NCBI RefSeq assembly: GCF_039522365.1
Contig: NZ_BAAADJ010000019.1
Coordinates: forward strand, 1 to 64,000
Origin: Bacillus carboniphilus
Lineage (GTDB): Bacteria; Bacillota; Bacilli; Bacillales; JC228
Direction of reading: 5' to 3'
Length of the DNA: 64,000 nt
The notes under the pieces are model-generated. The model saw only the letters and a list, made by a program, of their open reading frames with translations. It did not search any database and was not told the origin of the DNA. A program made the position numbers and the translations under genes. Shown in pieces: positions 34,389 through 43,630 of this stretch; within the stretch, counting starts at the first letter, position 1; each line of letters starts with the position of its first letter.

Positions 34389-35297
34389 ATGTCAGTCATT
34401 AGAATAAAGGATTTAACCAAGAAGTTTGGTAGTGTTCAGGTTCTAAAAGGCATCAATCTTGAAGTGAATAAAGGAGAAGTTCTTGGTTTTATTGGACCAA
34501 ATGGTGCAGGAAAATCCACTACGATTCGAGTCTTATTAGGGATTTTAAAAGCAACTTCAGGGGAGATTTCAATATTTGGGAAAAATGCTTGGGATGATGC
34601 TGTAGAAATTCATAAGAAAGTGGCTTACGTTCCAGGTGATGTAAATCTTTGGCCAAACTTAACAGGAGGAGAGGTCATTGATTTATTCATGAAATTAAAT
34701 GGGACAAAAAATGAATCAAGACGGGATGAACTCATTCGAAAATTCGATTTTGATCCTTCAAAAAAATGTAGAACATATTCGAAAGGAAATAGACAAAAGG
34801 TTGCATTAATTGCTGCGTTTTCCACGGACGCAGATTTATATATTCTTGATGAACCTACATCGGGACTAGACCCATTGATGGAAAATGTATTTCAGGAATG
34901 TGTTCAAGAAGTAAAAAGACAAGGTAAAAGTGTTCTCCTCTCCAGTCATATTTTATCCGAGGTAGAAAAACTCTGTGACCGAGTGAGTATTATTCGCCAA
35001 GGGGAGATTATTGAAACGGGGTCATTAAACGAGCTTCGTCATTTGACACGGACACAAATGCTCGTAGAAACAAAGCAGCCAATCACAGGATTGAACAGTC
35101 TACAAGGTATTCATGAAGTAGAAGAAAAAGGTCGCATTCTTACCTTTCAAGTTGATTCTGAACATATGGATACCGTTATTAAACATATTAGTCATTTTGG
35201 AATTGTAAAATTAGAAAGTTCACCACCAACTCTAGAGGATTTGTTTATGAGGCACTATGAAAACACAACGGTGACAGAGGTGGGGGCTAATGACTAG
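34389..35297 (+). CDS. ABC exporter ATP-binding protein (drug/antibiotic type)
   Basis: The 302-residue ATPase shows Walker A GPNGAGKST near 36-44, Q-loop region, a signature variant YSKGNRQK in place of LSGGQ, Walker B LYILDEP and the H-loop SSHILSEVEKL. The C-terminal 80 residues are an accessory domain seen in type-2 drug exporters. It overlaps the permease gene by 8 bp. GGGAGGAG precedes the ATG. It probably energises extrusion of a toxic compound recognised by the TetR protein. Confidence 0.9.
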   Translation: MSVIRIKDLTKKFGSVQVLKGINLEVNKGEVLGFIGPNGAGKSTTIRVLLGILKATSGEISIFGKNAWDDAVEIHKKVAYVPGDVNLWPNLTGGEVIDLFMKLNGTKNESRRDELIRKFDFDPSKKCRTYSKGNRQKVALIAAFSTDADLYILDEPTSGLDPLMENVFQECVQEVKRQGKSVLLSSHILSEVEKLCDRVSIIRQGEIIETGSLNELRHLTRTQMLVETKQPITGLNSLQGIHEVEEKGRILTFQVDSEHMDTVIKHISHFGIVKLESSPPTLEDLFMRHYENTTVTEVGAND

Positions 35298-36888
35298 TCA
35301 GTTAATAGAAAAAACGGCTTTCCTTTCTAGATTCATTATCCGTATGGATCGCATCAGAATTCTATTATGGATAGTGGGGTTAACTTTCTTTACCTTGATC
35401 GTACCGATTGCTTTTCAAGATTTATATGGATCTCAACAGGAACGTGATGTAATGGCTAAAACCATGGCCAATCCCGCCATGACAGCAATGGTTGGACCGG
35501 GGGATTTAGAAAATTACACGATGGGTGCCATGACAGCACATCAAATGCTACTCATGACCGCAGCTGTTGTAGGGCTAATGAGTATATTGCTAGTATCTCG
35601 ACACACGAGAGGAGATGAAGAAGACGGCCGCTTAGAAATGATTCGGTCATTACCTACAGGCCGGTTATCCTATTTGAATGCGTCATTGATTTCTATTACA
35701 GGTACATGTGTCATTTTAGCGTTAGTAAATGCCCTTGGTCTTTTTGCACTCGGAATTGAGAGTATGGATCTTGAAGGTTCATTTTTATATGGTATAGCAC
35801 TAGGCGCAACTGGGTTATTTTTTGCAGGCGTTACGGCAGTTTTCGCACAATTATCGGAGAGTTCACGTGGGACAGTTGGCTACTCCATTGCTGTTTTGTT
35901 GGTTGCCTATCTTCTTCGGGCCATTACGGATGTAAGTAACGAATCACTATCCTGGTTATCCCCTTTAGGGTGGGTGACAAAAGCGGAAGTTTACTCAACT
36001 AACAACTGGCTACCAATTGTGTTGATGGTTGCTGTATCGTTGCTGCTTTTTGCAATAGCCAATTACTTGAACGCTATACGAGATTTGGAACGAGGCTTCC
36101 TGCCATCCAAACCAGGAAGAAAAACAGCGTCCAGGCTCCTTCAAAGTCCAGCTGGTCTTGTTTTAAGATTGCAGCGAACAGGCATCATTGCATGGGCAAT
36201 CGGCATGTATGTATTAGGTGCATCATATGGTTCTGTACTGGGTGACCTTGAGTCTTTCTTTTCAAATAATGAAATGATGCAACAACTTCTACAGCCTGTA
36301 GAGGGGATATCTTTAACCGAACAATTTATTCCAATGCTCATGATTGTCATTTCTATATTAGCCACTATCCCACCAGTCATTAGTATGAATAGGTTACGGG
36401 GAGAAGAGAAGAAAGATCGAATTGTTCATCTTCTAGGTAGAACAGTTTCGCGAACAAAGCTATTGTCTACCTATCTATTCATCTCCGTAATCAATGGGTT
36501 TGTCATGATTTCATTGGCGGCTATTGGACTATGGTCTACTGGTCATGTAGCCATAGAAGAAGGATTAACTTTTGGGATGATTTATGGAGCTGCCATTTCA
36601 TATTTCCCTGCGTTGCTTGTTATGATAGGTTTAGCTGTCTTTCTAATTGGTATCCTGCCTAAGTTAACGAGTCTTGTTTGGCTGTATGTGTTATATTCAT
36701 TTATTGTTTTGTACTTAGGTGGTCTATTCCAGTTTTCAGATTGGATCGGAAACATGTCACCATTCGGTCATGTGCCGCAAGCACCAGTGGAGGAGTTTTC
36801 ACTTTTACCTCTGATCCTATTAAGCTTAGTGGCTGTAGTTCTTACACTACTTGGTATTACTGGTTTTAAAAAACGTGATATCGAATAA
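35290..36888 (+). CDS. ABC exporter permease, polyketide-antibiotic-exporter type
   Basis: The 532-residue membrane protein has about 12 helices in two halves, each starting with a long extracytoplasmic segment. Recognisable pieces are MDRIRILLWIVGL at the N-terminus and SRHTRGDEEDGRLEMIRSLPTGRLSYLNAS, typical of the TnrB/exporter of polyketide antibiotics family. It works with the ATPase encoded just upstream (8-bp overlap). Substrate is unknown. A long terminator follows. Confidence 0.87.
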   Translation: MTSQLIEKTAFLSRFIIRMDRIRILLWIVGLTFFTLIVPIAFQDLYGSQQERDVMAKTMANPAMTAMVGPGDLENYTMGAMTAHQMLLMTAAVVGLMSILLVSRHTRGDEEDGRLEMIRSLPTGRLSYLNASLISITGTCVILALVNALGLFALGIESMDLEGSFLYGIALGATGLFFAGVTAVFAQLSESSRGTVGYSIAVLLVAYLLRAITDVSNESLSWLSPLGWVTKAEVYSTNNWLPIVLMVAVSLLLFAIANYLNAIRDLERGFLPSKPGRKTASRLLQSPAGLVLRLQRTGIIAWAIGMYVLGASYGSVLGDLESFFSNNEMMQQLLQPVEGISLTEQFIPMLMIVISILATIPPVISMNRLRGEEKKDRIVHLLGRTVSRTKLLSTYLFISVINGFVMISLAAIGLWSTGHVAIEEGLTFGMIYGAAISYFPALLVMIGLAVFLIGILPKLTSLVWLYVLYSFIVLYLGGLFQFSDWIGNMSPFGHVPQAPVEEFSLLPLILLSLVAVVLTLLGITGFKKRDIE

Positions 36889-36900
36889 GTATCAATCAAC

Positions 36901-36957
36901 ACTTGGACTGATTAAATGTTCTGTAGAGCACATTTAATCCTGTCCAAGTTTTTTTTA
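36901..36957 (+). terminator. terminator of the TetR-linked exporter operon
   Basis: ACTTGGAC / GTCCAAGT outer stem with an inner ATTAAATGT / ACATTTAAT stem, then eight T. Confidence 0.92.
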
Positions 36958-37042
36958 GTCCATTATTATTCTATTGGGATTGATTATAAATATTTGGTTA
37001 CTATAAAAAAATAGAAAAAACAAGTTGAGAGTGTGGAGCCTT

Positions 37043-37540
37043 ATGATTTCTAAGCGACATAAATTATTTAACCTTTTCATCATATTAGGACCTTGGTCGA
37101 CGTTGTTGTTTATTGGTCGAAGAAGTTTTAAACGCTACTCCTTTGCCGGTATCTTTATTGTTATTTTTGAGATTTTCAATCATTTATATGGTCATAAGAA
37201 AAAGTGGTGGAAGTTTTACGACCTTCGAAAGTCGTTTGTAAGAGATGAACTTCCTTTTAGTGTAGGCCCATATATGCCCCTTTCCATGTGGTTACTTAAA
37301 TTTTCGTACGGGAATTTTAAAAAGTTTTTGTTATTAAATGTTATTGCAGATGGAGTCTTCGCTTTTGTTGGAATGGATATTTTTAAAAAAATGAAGATAA
37401 TAAGGTTAAATCGGTTAAACCGACTTCAGTTTTTCTTGTATATACACTATAAAGCTTATTTATTGTATGGTGCACAATATTTGTATGAGAGAATAACTCG
37501 CAGGCAAGGGGAGGGGAAGTTACTTCTAGAGGAAACATAA
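37043..37540 (+). CDS. small membrane protein of unknown function
   Basis: A 165-residue basic protein with about three to four hydrophobic helices (FNLFIILGPWSTLLFI, FAGIFIVIFEIFNHLY, FLLLNVIADGVFAF) and a positively charged C-terminal tail. I do not recognise the family. GTGGAG lies close before ATG 37043; a TTG six codons upstream (37025) is possible. It is followed within 35 bp by a small zinc-ribbon gene, probably on the same transcript. Confidence 0.7.
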   Translation: MISKRHKLFNLFIILGPWSTLLFIGRRSFKRYSFAGIFIVIFEIFNHLYGHKKKWWKFYDLRKSFVRDELPFSVGPYMPLSMWLLKFSYGNFKKFLLLNVIADGVFAFVGMDIFKKMKIIRLNRLNRLQFFLYIHYKAYLLYGAQYLYERITRRQGEGKLLLEET

Positions 37541-37574
37541 GCTTAACACATCTCATAGGGAGGGAGGTCTTTTC

Positions 37575-37718
37575 TTGGCTATAGAAGCTCAGGAGAATCG
37601 ATATTGTGAGAGTTGTAAAACGGAAACACTACATAAGGCATATGAGGATGCCTTGGAAATACAATTCCGTTGTACTGAATGTAATGAGACTACCCAGGTT
37701 TTTAAAACATTTTTTTGA
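37575..37718 (+). CDS. 47-residue zinc-ribbon protein
   Basis: A short frame from TTG 37575 encodes 47 residues with C11-E-S-C14 and C33-T-E-C36, spaced as a compact zinc ribbon. AGGGAGGGAGGT is an excellent ribosome binding site 5-8 bp upstream. It lies between the small membrane protein and a bidirectional terminator. The paired CxxC motifs and the strong ribosome binding site support a real gene. The role is unknown; small ribbons often bind nucleic acid or a partner protein. Confidence 0.7.
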   Translation: MAIEAQENRYCESCKTETLHKAYEDALEIQFRCTECNETTQVFKTFF

Positions 37719-37764
37719 GGCCCGCGTATTCAAAAATTATCACCATAGTGATAAAAAAGAGAAA

Positions 37765-37803
37765 TGGAACTAAACTAAAGTGATTTAGTTTAGTTCCTTT
37801 TTT
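37765..37803. terminator. bidirectional terminator
   Basis: GGAACTAAACTAAA / TTTAGTTTAGTTCC, a perfect 14-bp stem with a GTGA tetraloop, with T-runs on either strand. It ends the zinc-ribbon unit and the convergent methyltransferase gene. Confidence 0.95.
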
Positions 37804-38431
37804 ATTTTGATTTTAGACCAGCTGAGAAAAACAATTCATTGTATACGAAACATTTTCGAAATCGTTTTAGCACATTACATTCATAGCCATTTTCGTAAAA
37901 AATGTTTAAGTAACCATTTTCTTCTCTTATAAATTTACCTTGGTCTAGCCATTTCATTAACCAGTTACAAATTGGATTTGATTTACACAAGTAGGGTTCA
38001 ATCGCAACGATTTTCCCGCCTTGCCTCAAGACTCGCTTGAACTCTTTCGCATATTTTATAAGTTCTTCAGAAGATATATGGTGTAAGACGGAAACGATCA
38101 AAATGTAGTCAATACTTTGATCTTCCAAAGGTAATGTTTGTTCTTTTAGTACATGAAAATGGTAATCTGGATAGCTTTTCTTTGAGAATATCACTCTTTT
38201 TTGATCGGGCTCTAACCCCATATAATTTCCAGGACTAAATAAAGAACAATTTGCACCTGTTCCTGAGCCAAAATCTAAAACGGTTTTATCATTAAAATCA
38301 AATGCTAGTTTTAAATTTTGATGAATGTATAAATCTGTAAACCATTTCGGTCGTACTAAATTATGATACAACCTTGGGAAAAATTCAGTAATAATCTTAT
38401 TCACCGACTTTCGTTTAAAGGAAGGTAACAA
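37802..38431 (-). CDS. class I SAM-dependent methyltransferase
   Basis: The 209-residue protein has the methyltransferase fold: motif I VLDFGSGTGAN near 50-60, motif II around YILIVSVLHHIS near 108-120, and post-II RVLRQGGKIVAIEPY. The pattern is the Methyltransf_11 type acting on small molecules or lipids. No clear ribosome binding site precedes the TTG at 38431, so the start could be further in, for example at the GTG of the VNKIITEFF segment. It is divergent from the zinc operon and no partner gene is near. Confidence 0.8.
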   Translation of the reverse strand: MLPSFKRKSVNKIITEFFPRLYHNLVRPKWFTDLYIHQNLKLAFDFNDKTVLDFGSGTGANCSLFSPGNYMGLEPDQKRVIFSKKSYPDYHFHVLKEQTLPLEDQSIDYILIVSVLHHISSEELIKYAKEFKRVLRQGGKIVAIEPYLCKSNPICNWLMKWLDQGKFIREENGYLNIFYENGYECNVLKRFRKCFVYNELFFSAGLKSK

Positions 38432-38513
38432 TGTTACACATTTTTAATTTGTAGCGAAGAGCGAAGATTATTCTTGCAAAATCTGGAATGTAAAAAGAAG
38501 GATTCTGTTTTTA

Positions 38514-38570
38514 TTGACACCCATTTATGTATAAACTAATATAATTGATATATGAGCATATGTTCATATA
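38514..38570 (+). promoter_or_regulatory. zinc-operon promoter and CzrA-type operator
   Basis: Consensus TTGACA (38514-38519), 17 bp, TAATAT (38537-38542). The dyad TATATGAGCATATGTTCATATA (38549-38570 as a 22-bp site) matches the 12-2-12 form of CzrA/SmtB operators and lies immediately downstream of the -10 box. Confidence 0.8.
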
Positions 38571-38593
38571 ATGAAATAGAGGTGTATTAAAGA

Positions 38594-38923
38594 ATGAAGC
38601 ATAAAGACGAAGATGTCTTCGAAAATAAGAATACAGAATTGGATGAGGAAACACTATTTCTTGTCACTCAAACGTTCAAAGCTTTATCGGACCCCACTCG
38701 GATTCGGATCCTACATCTCATAGCTAACCAGGAATACTCGGTGAATCAGATTGCGGAAAGTTTATCCTTAATGCAGTCCACAGTGTCTCACCAATTAAGG
38801 TTTTTGAAAAATTTAAGATTGGTAAAGTACCGTAGAGAGGGAACCACCATATATTATTCACACGATGACGACCATGTGATGTCTTTACTGCATCAAGCAA
38901 TCGAACACGCATGTCATCATTAA
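38594..38923 (+). CDS. zinc/cobalt-responsive ArsR-family repressor (CzrA-like)
   Basis: The 109-residue winged-helix protein has the ArsR core ([28 protein letters not shown], then [16 protein letters not shown]) and a C-terminal alpha-5 helix with acidic and histidine residues ([19 protein letters not shown]). That helix is where CzrA/SmtB proteins bind Zn(II) or Co(II), and the cysteine cluster of ArsR is absent. It is the first gene of a unit with the CDF exporter and should bind the dyad at 38549-38570. Confidence 0.9.
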   Translation: MKHKDEDVFENKNTELDEETLFLVTQTFKALSDPTRIRILHLIANQEYSVNQIAESLSLMQSTVSHQLRFLKNLRLVKYRREGTTIYYSHDDDHVMSLLHQAIEHACHH

Positions 38924-38938
38924 AAGGGGAGAACATTT

Positions 38939-39871
38939 ATGGGACATTCACATCATCACCATCACCATCATGGTCATGACCACCACCACCATCATTCTCA
39001 CACCACGAATAAAAAGGTATTACTCATCAGCTTTATTCTCATTTTCACATTTATGATTGTAGAGGTAGTAGGTGGATTTATAACGAATAGTCTAGCTTTA
39101 TTAAGTGACGCAGGTCATATGTTGAGTGATGCAGCTGCTCTGGGGTTGAGCCTGTTTGCTTTTAAAATGGGTGAAAAAGCAGCAACTGCACAGAAGACCT
39201 ACGGATATAAACGATTTGAAATACTAGCTGCTTTTATAAATGGTATTACACTCGTTGCGATTTCACTTTATATATTCTGGGAGGCGTACCACCGTTTCTT
39301 TAACCCGCCGGAAGTCAGTACGGGCATGATGTATATTGCCATTATCGGGTTAATTGTTAATATTGTCGTAGCATGGATTTTACTAAAGGGAGATACTAGT
39401 GGAAATCTGAATCTACGAAGCGCACTGCTTCATGTAATTGGAGATATGTTGGGATCAGTTGGAGCCATTACTGCGGGTCTTTTGATTTATTTCTTCGGTT
39501 GGAACTTAGCGGATCCGATTGCCAGTGTGCTTGTGGCGTTGTTAGTCCTCATAAGTGGGTGGAGAGTAACAAAGGAATCCATTCATGTTTTGATGGAAGG
39601 AGCCCCTGGGCACATTGATTGTAGTAAAATTAAAGAATCACTTTTAGGGATTGGGGGAGTTGAAGATGTACACGACCTCCATGTTTGGGCGATTACTTCA
39701 GAGTTTCCAGCGTTAAGCTGTCATATGGTAGTAAATGAAGAGGCTGACCGGGACTCGATTTTAGAAAAGGCATCAAATCTCCTAAGAGATCAATTTCATC
39801 TTACACACACAACCATTCAGCTTGAAGGTGTAAACTTTGAACACCATAGGGAGAATGAGTTTTGTCACTAG
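38939..39871 (+). CDS. czcD: cation diffusion facilitator, zinc/cobalt exporter CzcD
   Basis: The 310-residue membrane protein begins with a long histidine run (about 14 histidines in the first 21 residues), then six helices. The transport-site motif LLSDAGHMLSDAAALGLS (HxxxD) lies in helix 2 and a second HVIGDMLGS in helix 5. A cytosolic ferredoxin-like domain closes the protein. It exports Zn(II) and Co(II) by proton exchange. The gene starts 16 bp after the repressor gene, with AAAAGGGGAG upstream. Confidence 0.94.
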   Translation: MGHSHHHHHHHGHDHHHHHSHTTNKKVLLISFILIFTFMIVEVVGGFITNSLALLSDAGHMLSDAAALGLSLFAFKMGEKAATAQKTYGYKRFEILAAFINGITLVAISLYIFWEAYHRFFNPPEVSTGMMYIAIIGLIVNIVVAWILLKGDTSGNLNLRSALLHVIGDMLGSVGAITAGLLIYFFGWNLADPIASVLVALLVLISGWRVTKESIHVLMEGAPGHIDCSKIKESLLGIGGVEDVHDLHVWAITSEFPALSCHMVVNEEADRDSILEKASNLLRDQFHLTHTTIQLEGVNFEHHRENEFCH

Positions 39872-39898
39872 GGACTTTAAACAAAGTCCCATTTTTTG
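39871..39898 (+). terminator. terminator after czcD
   Basis: GGGACTTT / AAAGTCCC, 8-bp stem with a short loop and six T. The stem begins at the last base of the stop codon. Confidence 0.85.
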
Positions 39899-39958
39899 TT
39901 TAAGGGTTTAATTGTATTTTACATAGGTACATACTATTGAATGGAAGGAGGAATTGAC

Positions 39959-40714
39959 ATGGGTTTGGATGTGTTTTTTTATGTAGTGATTGCAGCTCTT
40001 GCAAATATATTAGGTGGACTTATAATTTTTATCAAAAAAGATTGGTCAAAAAATGCCCTAAATGCGTTAATGGCGATAAGTGCGGGGATGTTGTTAGCCA
40101 TTGCCATTTTAGATTTAATCCCTGAAGTCTTAGAAGTACATCATGAACATGCTATATATATTTTAGCTGGAATTGCTATCATTTTCTTCTTCCAACAGTT
40201 CGTCGCTAATCATTTTCATTTTGGTGAAGAAACGCATAAGCATTCGATTTCAAGCAGTGCTATAACAGGGGCACTCATTGGGATGGTGATTCACACCTTC
40301 TTCGATGGATTTTCTATTGTTGCTAGTTTTGAAATTGATTTTTCACTAGGCATAACAGTTTTGACTGCCATTCTATTACATAAAATTCCCGATGGTTTAA
40401 CGATATCATCGATCGTATTTTCATTTTTGAGAGATAAGAAAAAAGCTTTTATGGCAGCAACACTATTAGGACTGTCTACGATTGCAGGTGCGGTGGTGGC
40501 TGCTATCGTGACGCCAACTAGTAATAACATAGATTTAGGCTCAATTGCGGTTTCCTTTACAGCTGGAATTTTTATCTATGTAGCCTGCGCGGACTTATTA
40601 CCTGAGGTCAATAAAAGTGATAACCGTTTTGTATCGTCCTTTTTCCTAATTGGTATTTTTGTTTATTTTTTAATCAAATGGATCGTCGACCAGTCAACAT
40701 TTCATAGTCATTAA
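39959..40714 (+). CDS. ZIP-family metal transporter
   Basis: The 251-residue membrane protein has about eight helices with the ZIP signature histidines: IHTFFDGFSI in helix 4 and LLHKIPDGLTIS in helix 5, which form the binuclear metal site. A histidine-rich loop (VNHFHFGEETHKH-type, near 85-100) lies before helix 4. ZIP proteins move Zn, Fe or Mn into the cytoplasm. It sits right after the zinc exporter but behind a terminator. ATG 39959 follows AAGGAGGAATT; the frame to 39941 is less likely. Direction and metal cannot be proven from sequence. Confidence 0.85.
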   Translation: MGLDVFFYVVIAALANILGGLIIFIKKDWSKNALNALMAISAGMLLAIAILDLIPEVLEVHHEHAIYILAGIAIIFFFQQFVANHFHFGEETHKHSISSSAITGALIGMVIHTFFDGFSIVASFEIDFSLGITVLTAILLHKIPDGLTISSIVFSFLRDKKKAFMAATLLGLSTIAGAVVAAIVTPTSNNIDLGSIAVSFTAGIFIYVACADLLPEVNKSDNRFVSSFFLIGIFVYFLIKWIVDQSTFHSH

Positions 40715-40827
40715 GTTTTGAACTTTTTGTTTCATTTTTAAAATATGGTTGAGAATAAGTGTTGGAAAAGATAGGATGTACATAGTAAGTGGTTCGCTGT
40801 TTAACAAAAATAAAAGGAGAAATACAT

Positions 40828-41163
40828 ATGTACAATATTTTTTATCAGTCTCATGCTGGTTCATGGGCGATTTTAATTATTTTGTTCTTGATTAGCTATT
40901 TTGCAAGAAAACAAAAAATTAGTGTCATGCTTCAAAGATTGTTTTATATCATTATGCTAGTGTCTGGTATCGGTATGGTATTCATAATGGGCTTCCCACT
41001 TCTTTATGTAGTAAAAGGATTTTTGGCGATCCTACTAATTGGTACCATGGAAATGCTAACAATCCGTTCTAGAAAAGGAAGTCCAGTTGGAGGCATTTGG
41101 GCTGGTTTTGTCATTTTACTAGCCATTGTTGTTTTAATCGGGTATGATGTTATTTCGTTCTAA
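40828..41163 (+). CDS. yisL: YisL-family membrane protein (UPF0344)
   Basis: The 111-residue membrane protein has four helices. The recognisable YisL pattern is HAGSWAILIILFLISYF, then RLFYIIMLVSGIG, LLIGTMEMLTIR and GGIWAGFVILLAIVVLIGYD. AAAAGGAGA precedes ATG 40828; the longer frame to 40789 lacks a site. The function of the family is unknown. A strong bidirectional terminator separates it from the convergent SulP gene. Confidence 0.85.
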   Translation: MYNIFYQSHAGSWAILIILFLISYFARKQKISVMLQRLFYIIMLVSGIGMVFIMGFPLLYVVKGFLAILLIGTMEMLTIRSRKGSPVGGIWAGFVILLAIVVLIGYDVISF

Positions 41164-41165
41164 TC

Positions 41166-41210
41166 AAAAAAGGTCTAACCTCACTCAGTGGGAGGTTAGA
41201 CCTTTTTTTA
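41166..41210. terminator. bidirectional terminator
   Basis: AAAAGGTCTAACCTC / GAGGTTAGACCTTTT, 15-bp stem with T-runs on both strands, shared by yisL and the SulP gene. Confidence 0.95.
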
Positions 41211-42683
41211 ATGATCGGCTAATTTTGCCTTAGCTTTATTGTAAACAGCAATCCGATTCACAAGTTCAGAACTGTCTTTGTTAAGTCCTTTAATCGTGAC
41301 GTTTACTCCGTTTTGTTTAAGCTTTAAAACAATTTTATCAACAGCACCAACAGCAGAATCATCCCACAGATGGGCGTGTGTAAAGTCTACTATAACTTCT
41401 TTCGCTGTTTCTGTTTTTAAATCAAACTGAGAAACAAGATCTGTCACAGAAGCAAAGAAAAGTTGACCTCTTACTGTGTAAGTTTTTCTTTGTTGTGCTT
41501 CATCCCACTGTGTCTCGACTTTTACCTTGGAGATTTTAGCGGCAAAAAGAATGGCGCTTAACAGTACTCCAGCAAGAACTCCTTTTGAGAGGTCATGTGT
41601 GAATACGACAGTCACAACCGTAACGATCATGACGAGTGCGTCACCTCTAGGCATAATGTGGAGCTTCGTTAAGGAAGACCAGTCAAACGTACCGATGGAT
41701 ACCATGATCATAACCCCAACTAATGCTGCCATTGGAATTTGGACAAGTACATCCTGAAGTAGGATAATTAGTACCATTAGAAATGCACCAGCAATAAAAG
41801 TAGAAAGCCTTCCACGACCACCAGATTTTACGTTTATGACAGATTGGCCAATCATGGCACAACCGGCCATACCACCGAAAAATCCAGCTACAATGTTCGC
41901 AATTCCTTGCCCTTTTGCTTCTTTATTCTTATCACTTTCTGTGTCAGTAAAATCATCCACAATTTGTGCAGTTAGTAGAGATTCTAATAAACCAACCATA
42001 GCCAGTGCAAAAGAATATGGAAGAATGATCATGAGTGTTTCAAAGTTCAATGGAATTTCAGGAATCAGAAACATAGGTAACGCATTTGTAAGTTCCCCCA
42101 TATCTCCAACTGTTCGTACAGAAACACCAGTTGTAACAGCAATGATCGTCATCACAATAATGGCAACTAAAGCACTTGGTACAGCTTTCGTAACTCTTGG
42201 TAATAGATAAATAATCGCAAGAGATCCAGCAACCATTACGTACATCAACCAAGATTCACCGACAAAGTGAGGCAACTGCGCCATGAAAATTAGGATGGCA
42301 AGTGCGTTCACAAACCCTGTCATAACAGAACGTGGAATGAATTTCATCAGTTTACCAAGCTTAAAGACACCTAGTAAAAATTGAATAATACCAGTTAAAA
42401 TCGTAGCTGCAAGTAAATACTGTAATCCATGGTCGGCTACCAATGTCACCATTAGTAATGCCATGGCACCTGTTGCAGCAGAGATCATTCCCGGTCTGCC
42501 ACCGACAAATGAAATAACAACCGCAATACAAAAGGAAGCATAAAGTCCAACCATTGGGTCTACTCCTGCAATAATCGAAAAAGCAATGGCTTCAGGAATT
42601 AGAGCAAGTGCTACCACAATACCAGACAAAATATCTCCTCTAATATTGCCAAACCATTCTTGTTTAATTGTTTGAATGTTCAA
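41208..42683 (-). CDS. SulP-family anion transporter with C-terminal STAS domain
   Basis: The 491-residue protein has about 12 membrane segments in the SulP fold ([32 protein letters not shown] is the typical start) and a C-terminal STAS domain from about 395 with [23 protein letters not shown]. Substrates in this family include sulfate and bicarbonate; the [28 protein letters not shown] loop is conserved in both. It is monocistronic. I cannot decide the anion. AAAGAGGTGC precedes the ATG. Confidence 0.9.
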   Translation of the reverse strand: MNIQTIKQEWFGNIRGDILSGIVVALALIPEAIAFSIIAGVDPMVGLYASFCIAVVISFVGGRPGMISAATGAMALLMVTLVADHGLQYLLAATILTGIIQFLLGVFKLGKLMKFIPRSVMTGFVNALAILIFMAQLPHFVGESWLMYVMVAGSLAIIYLLPRVTKAVPSALVAIIVMTIIAVTTGVSVRTVGDMGELTNALPMFLIPEIPLNFETLMIILPYSFALAMVGLLESLLTAQIVDDFTDTESDKNKEAKGQGIANIVAGFFGGMAGCAMIGQSVINVKSGGRGRLSTFIAGAFLMVLIILLQDVLVQIPMAALVGVMIMVSIGTFDWSSLTKLHIMPRGDALVMIVTVVTVVFTHDLSKGVLAGVLLSAILFAAKISKVKVETQWDEAQQRKTYTVRGQLFFASVTDLVSQFDLKTETAKEVIVDFTHAHLWDDSAVGAVDKIVLKLKQNGVNVTIKGLNKDSSELVNRIAVYNKAKAKLADH

Positions 42684-42910
42684 CTTTGCACCTCTTTCTT
42701 CATATTGATTGCTCCCAGACCATCCGAGAGCTATTCCGAAGTCAACGAGGTGGATTATAGCATGATTTTACGCTTATACGTTAATGGCAAGAAAGCGATA
42801 AAATAGCTATCAATCTATTAAATGCTCTATATTTCTATCATTTACTATGAAAGTTGCAAAATCACAGCGGGAACAAAAGTAAAACTATTTAAAATAGTTT
42901 GTTAAATGGA

Positions 42911-42939
42911 AAAACCGCTGAAATTAAATTCAGCGGTTA
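42911..42939 (-). terminator. terminator overlapping the stop of the lipoprotein gene
   Basis: AACCGCTGAA / TTCAGCGGTT, 10-bp stem. On the minus strand it is followed by TTTTCC. It overlaps the stop codon of the gene it ends. Confidence 0.8.
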
Positions 42940-43383
42940 CCCATTCCCTAACTGTTCTAATTGATTAAGCGTATTTTGGAGGTTTTCAATGGTTTGAATG
43001 AGTGGTGAATTGGATAATAATTCTTCTAATTTGTATTGACCTTCATTGATCTTCTCTAGTGATTGATCAATCGTAGTCTGAATCGTAGTATTATATTCCT
43101 CAATCTTTTGGTGAATATCTTTTGCTATGCCAGGTGGCTCTAATTGATTGAATTCACCAATCTCTTCTTTCATCTCTTCTAGCTGTTGTACTAACTGTTC
43201 CCGTGCAGCGGGGTCTGAAACAGCTTGTTCAGCAAGCGCAGGAACCTCACCAGCAAACTGACTCGCTTCATTTATATAATCAGTCGCTTCATTCACATAT
43301 TCCAACGTATTATTCACCCCTTCAATGAGTGAACAACCACTCAACAGAAACAATAAAGCAACTAATCCAAACCACTTCTTCAT
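42937..43383 (-). CDS. coiled-coil lipoprotein (DUF6376-like)
   Basis: A 148-residue lipoprotein: signal MKKWFGLVALLFLLSGC with lipobox LSGC, then an almost wholly helical, acidic mature part with heptad-like segments (VNNTLEYVNEATDYINEASQF, QLVQQLEEMKEEIGEF, IQTIENLQNTLNQLEQL). It should be anchored outside the membrane. It resembles the small DUF6376 lipoproteins of Bacillus. No enzymatic motif is visible. AAGGAGGATT precedes the ATG. Confidence 0.8.
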   Translation of the reverse strand: MKKWFGLVALLFLLSGCSLIEGVNNTLEYVNEATDYINEASQFAGEVPALAEQAVSDPAAREQLVQQLEEMKEEIGEFNQLEPPGIAKDIHQKIEEYNTTIQTTIDQSLEKINEGQYKLEELLSNSPLIQTIENLQNTLNQLEQLGNG

Positions 43384-43446
43384 ACATAATCCTCCTTAGG
43401 ATGTTTATTACTACTATTATATACGTAAAACTCTCGCCTAAAGTTT

Positions 43447-43482
43447 CACTGGGACAAGGGGACAGGTTTACTGTCCCACTTT
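43447..43482. repeat. single family C dyad
   Basis: GGGACA, seven bases (GGTTTAC), TGTCCC, with an extra GGGACA just upstream. The arms are those of the 52-bp arrays at 20.4 and 54 kb, but the spacer is 7 bp, half the 14 bp found in those arrays. Confidence 0.7.
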
Positions 43483-43544
43483 TTAAAGTCTGAGCTATGA
43501 ATTATTGGGAGCTAGACCCGACTCGCCACAACCCAACCAAACTA

Positions 43545-43605
43545 TTGACAACAATGCTGGTCAAGGCGTATAGTTAAATCCGTTAATAGTTCAATTGTTT
43601 AACTA
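43545..43605 (+). promoter_or_regulatory. promoter and probable MarR operator of the MMPL operon
   Basis: Consensus TTGACA (43545-43550), 18 bp, TATAGT (43569-43574). A dyad TAGTT...AACTA with a 9-bp centre (43587-43605) lies just downstream of the start point, suitable for autorepression by the MarR protein. Confidence 0.65.
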
Positions 43606-43630
43606 ATTTAAATGAAGGTGATATACCATA

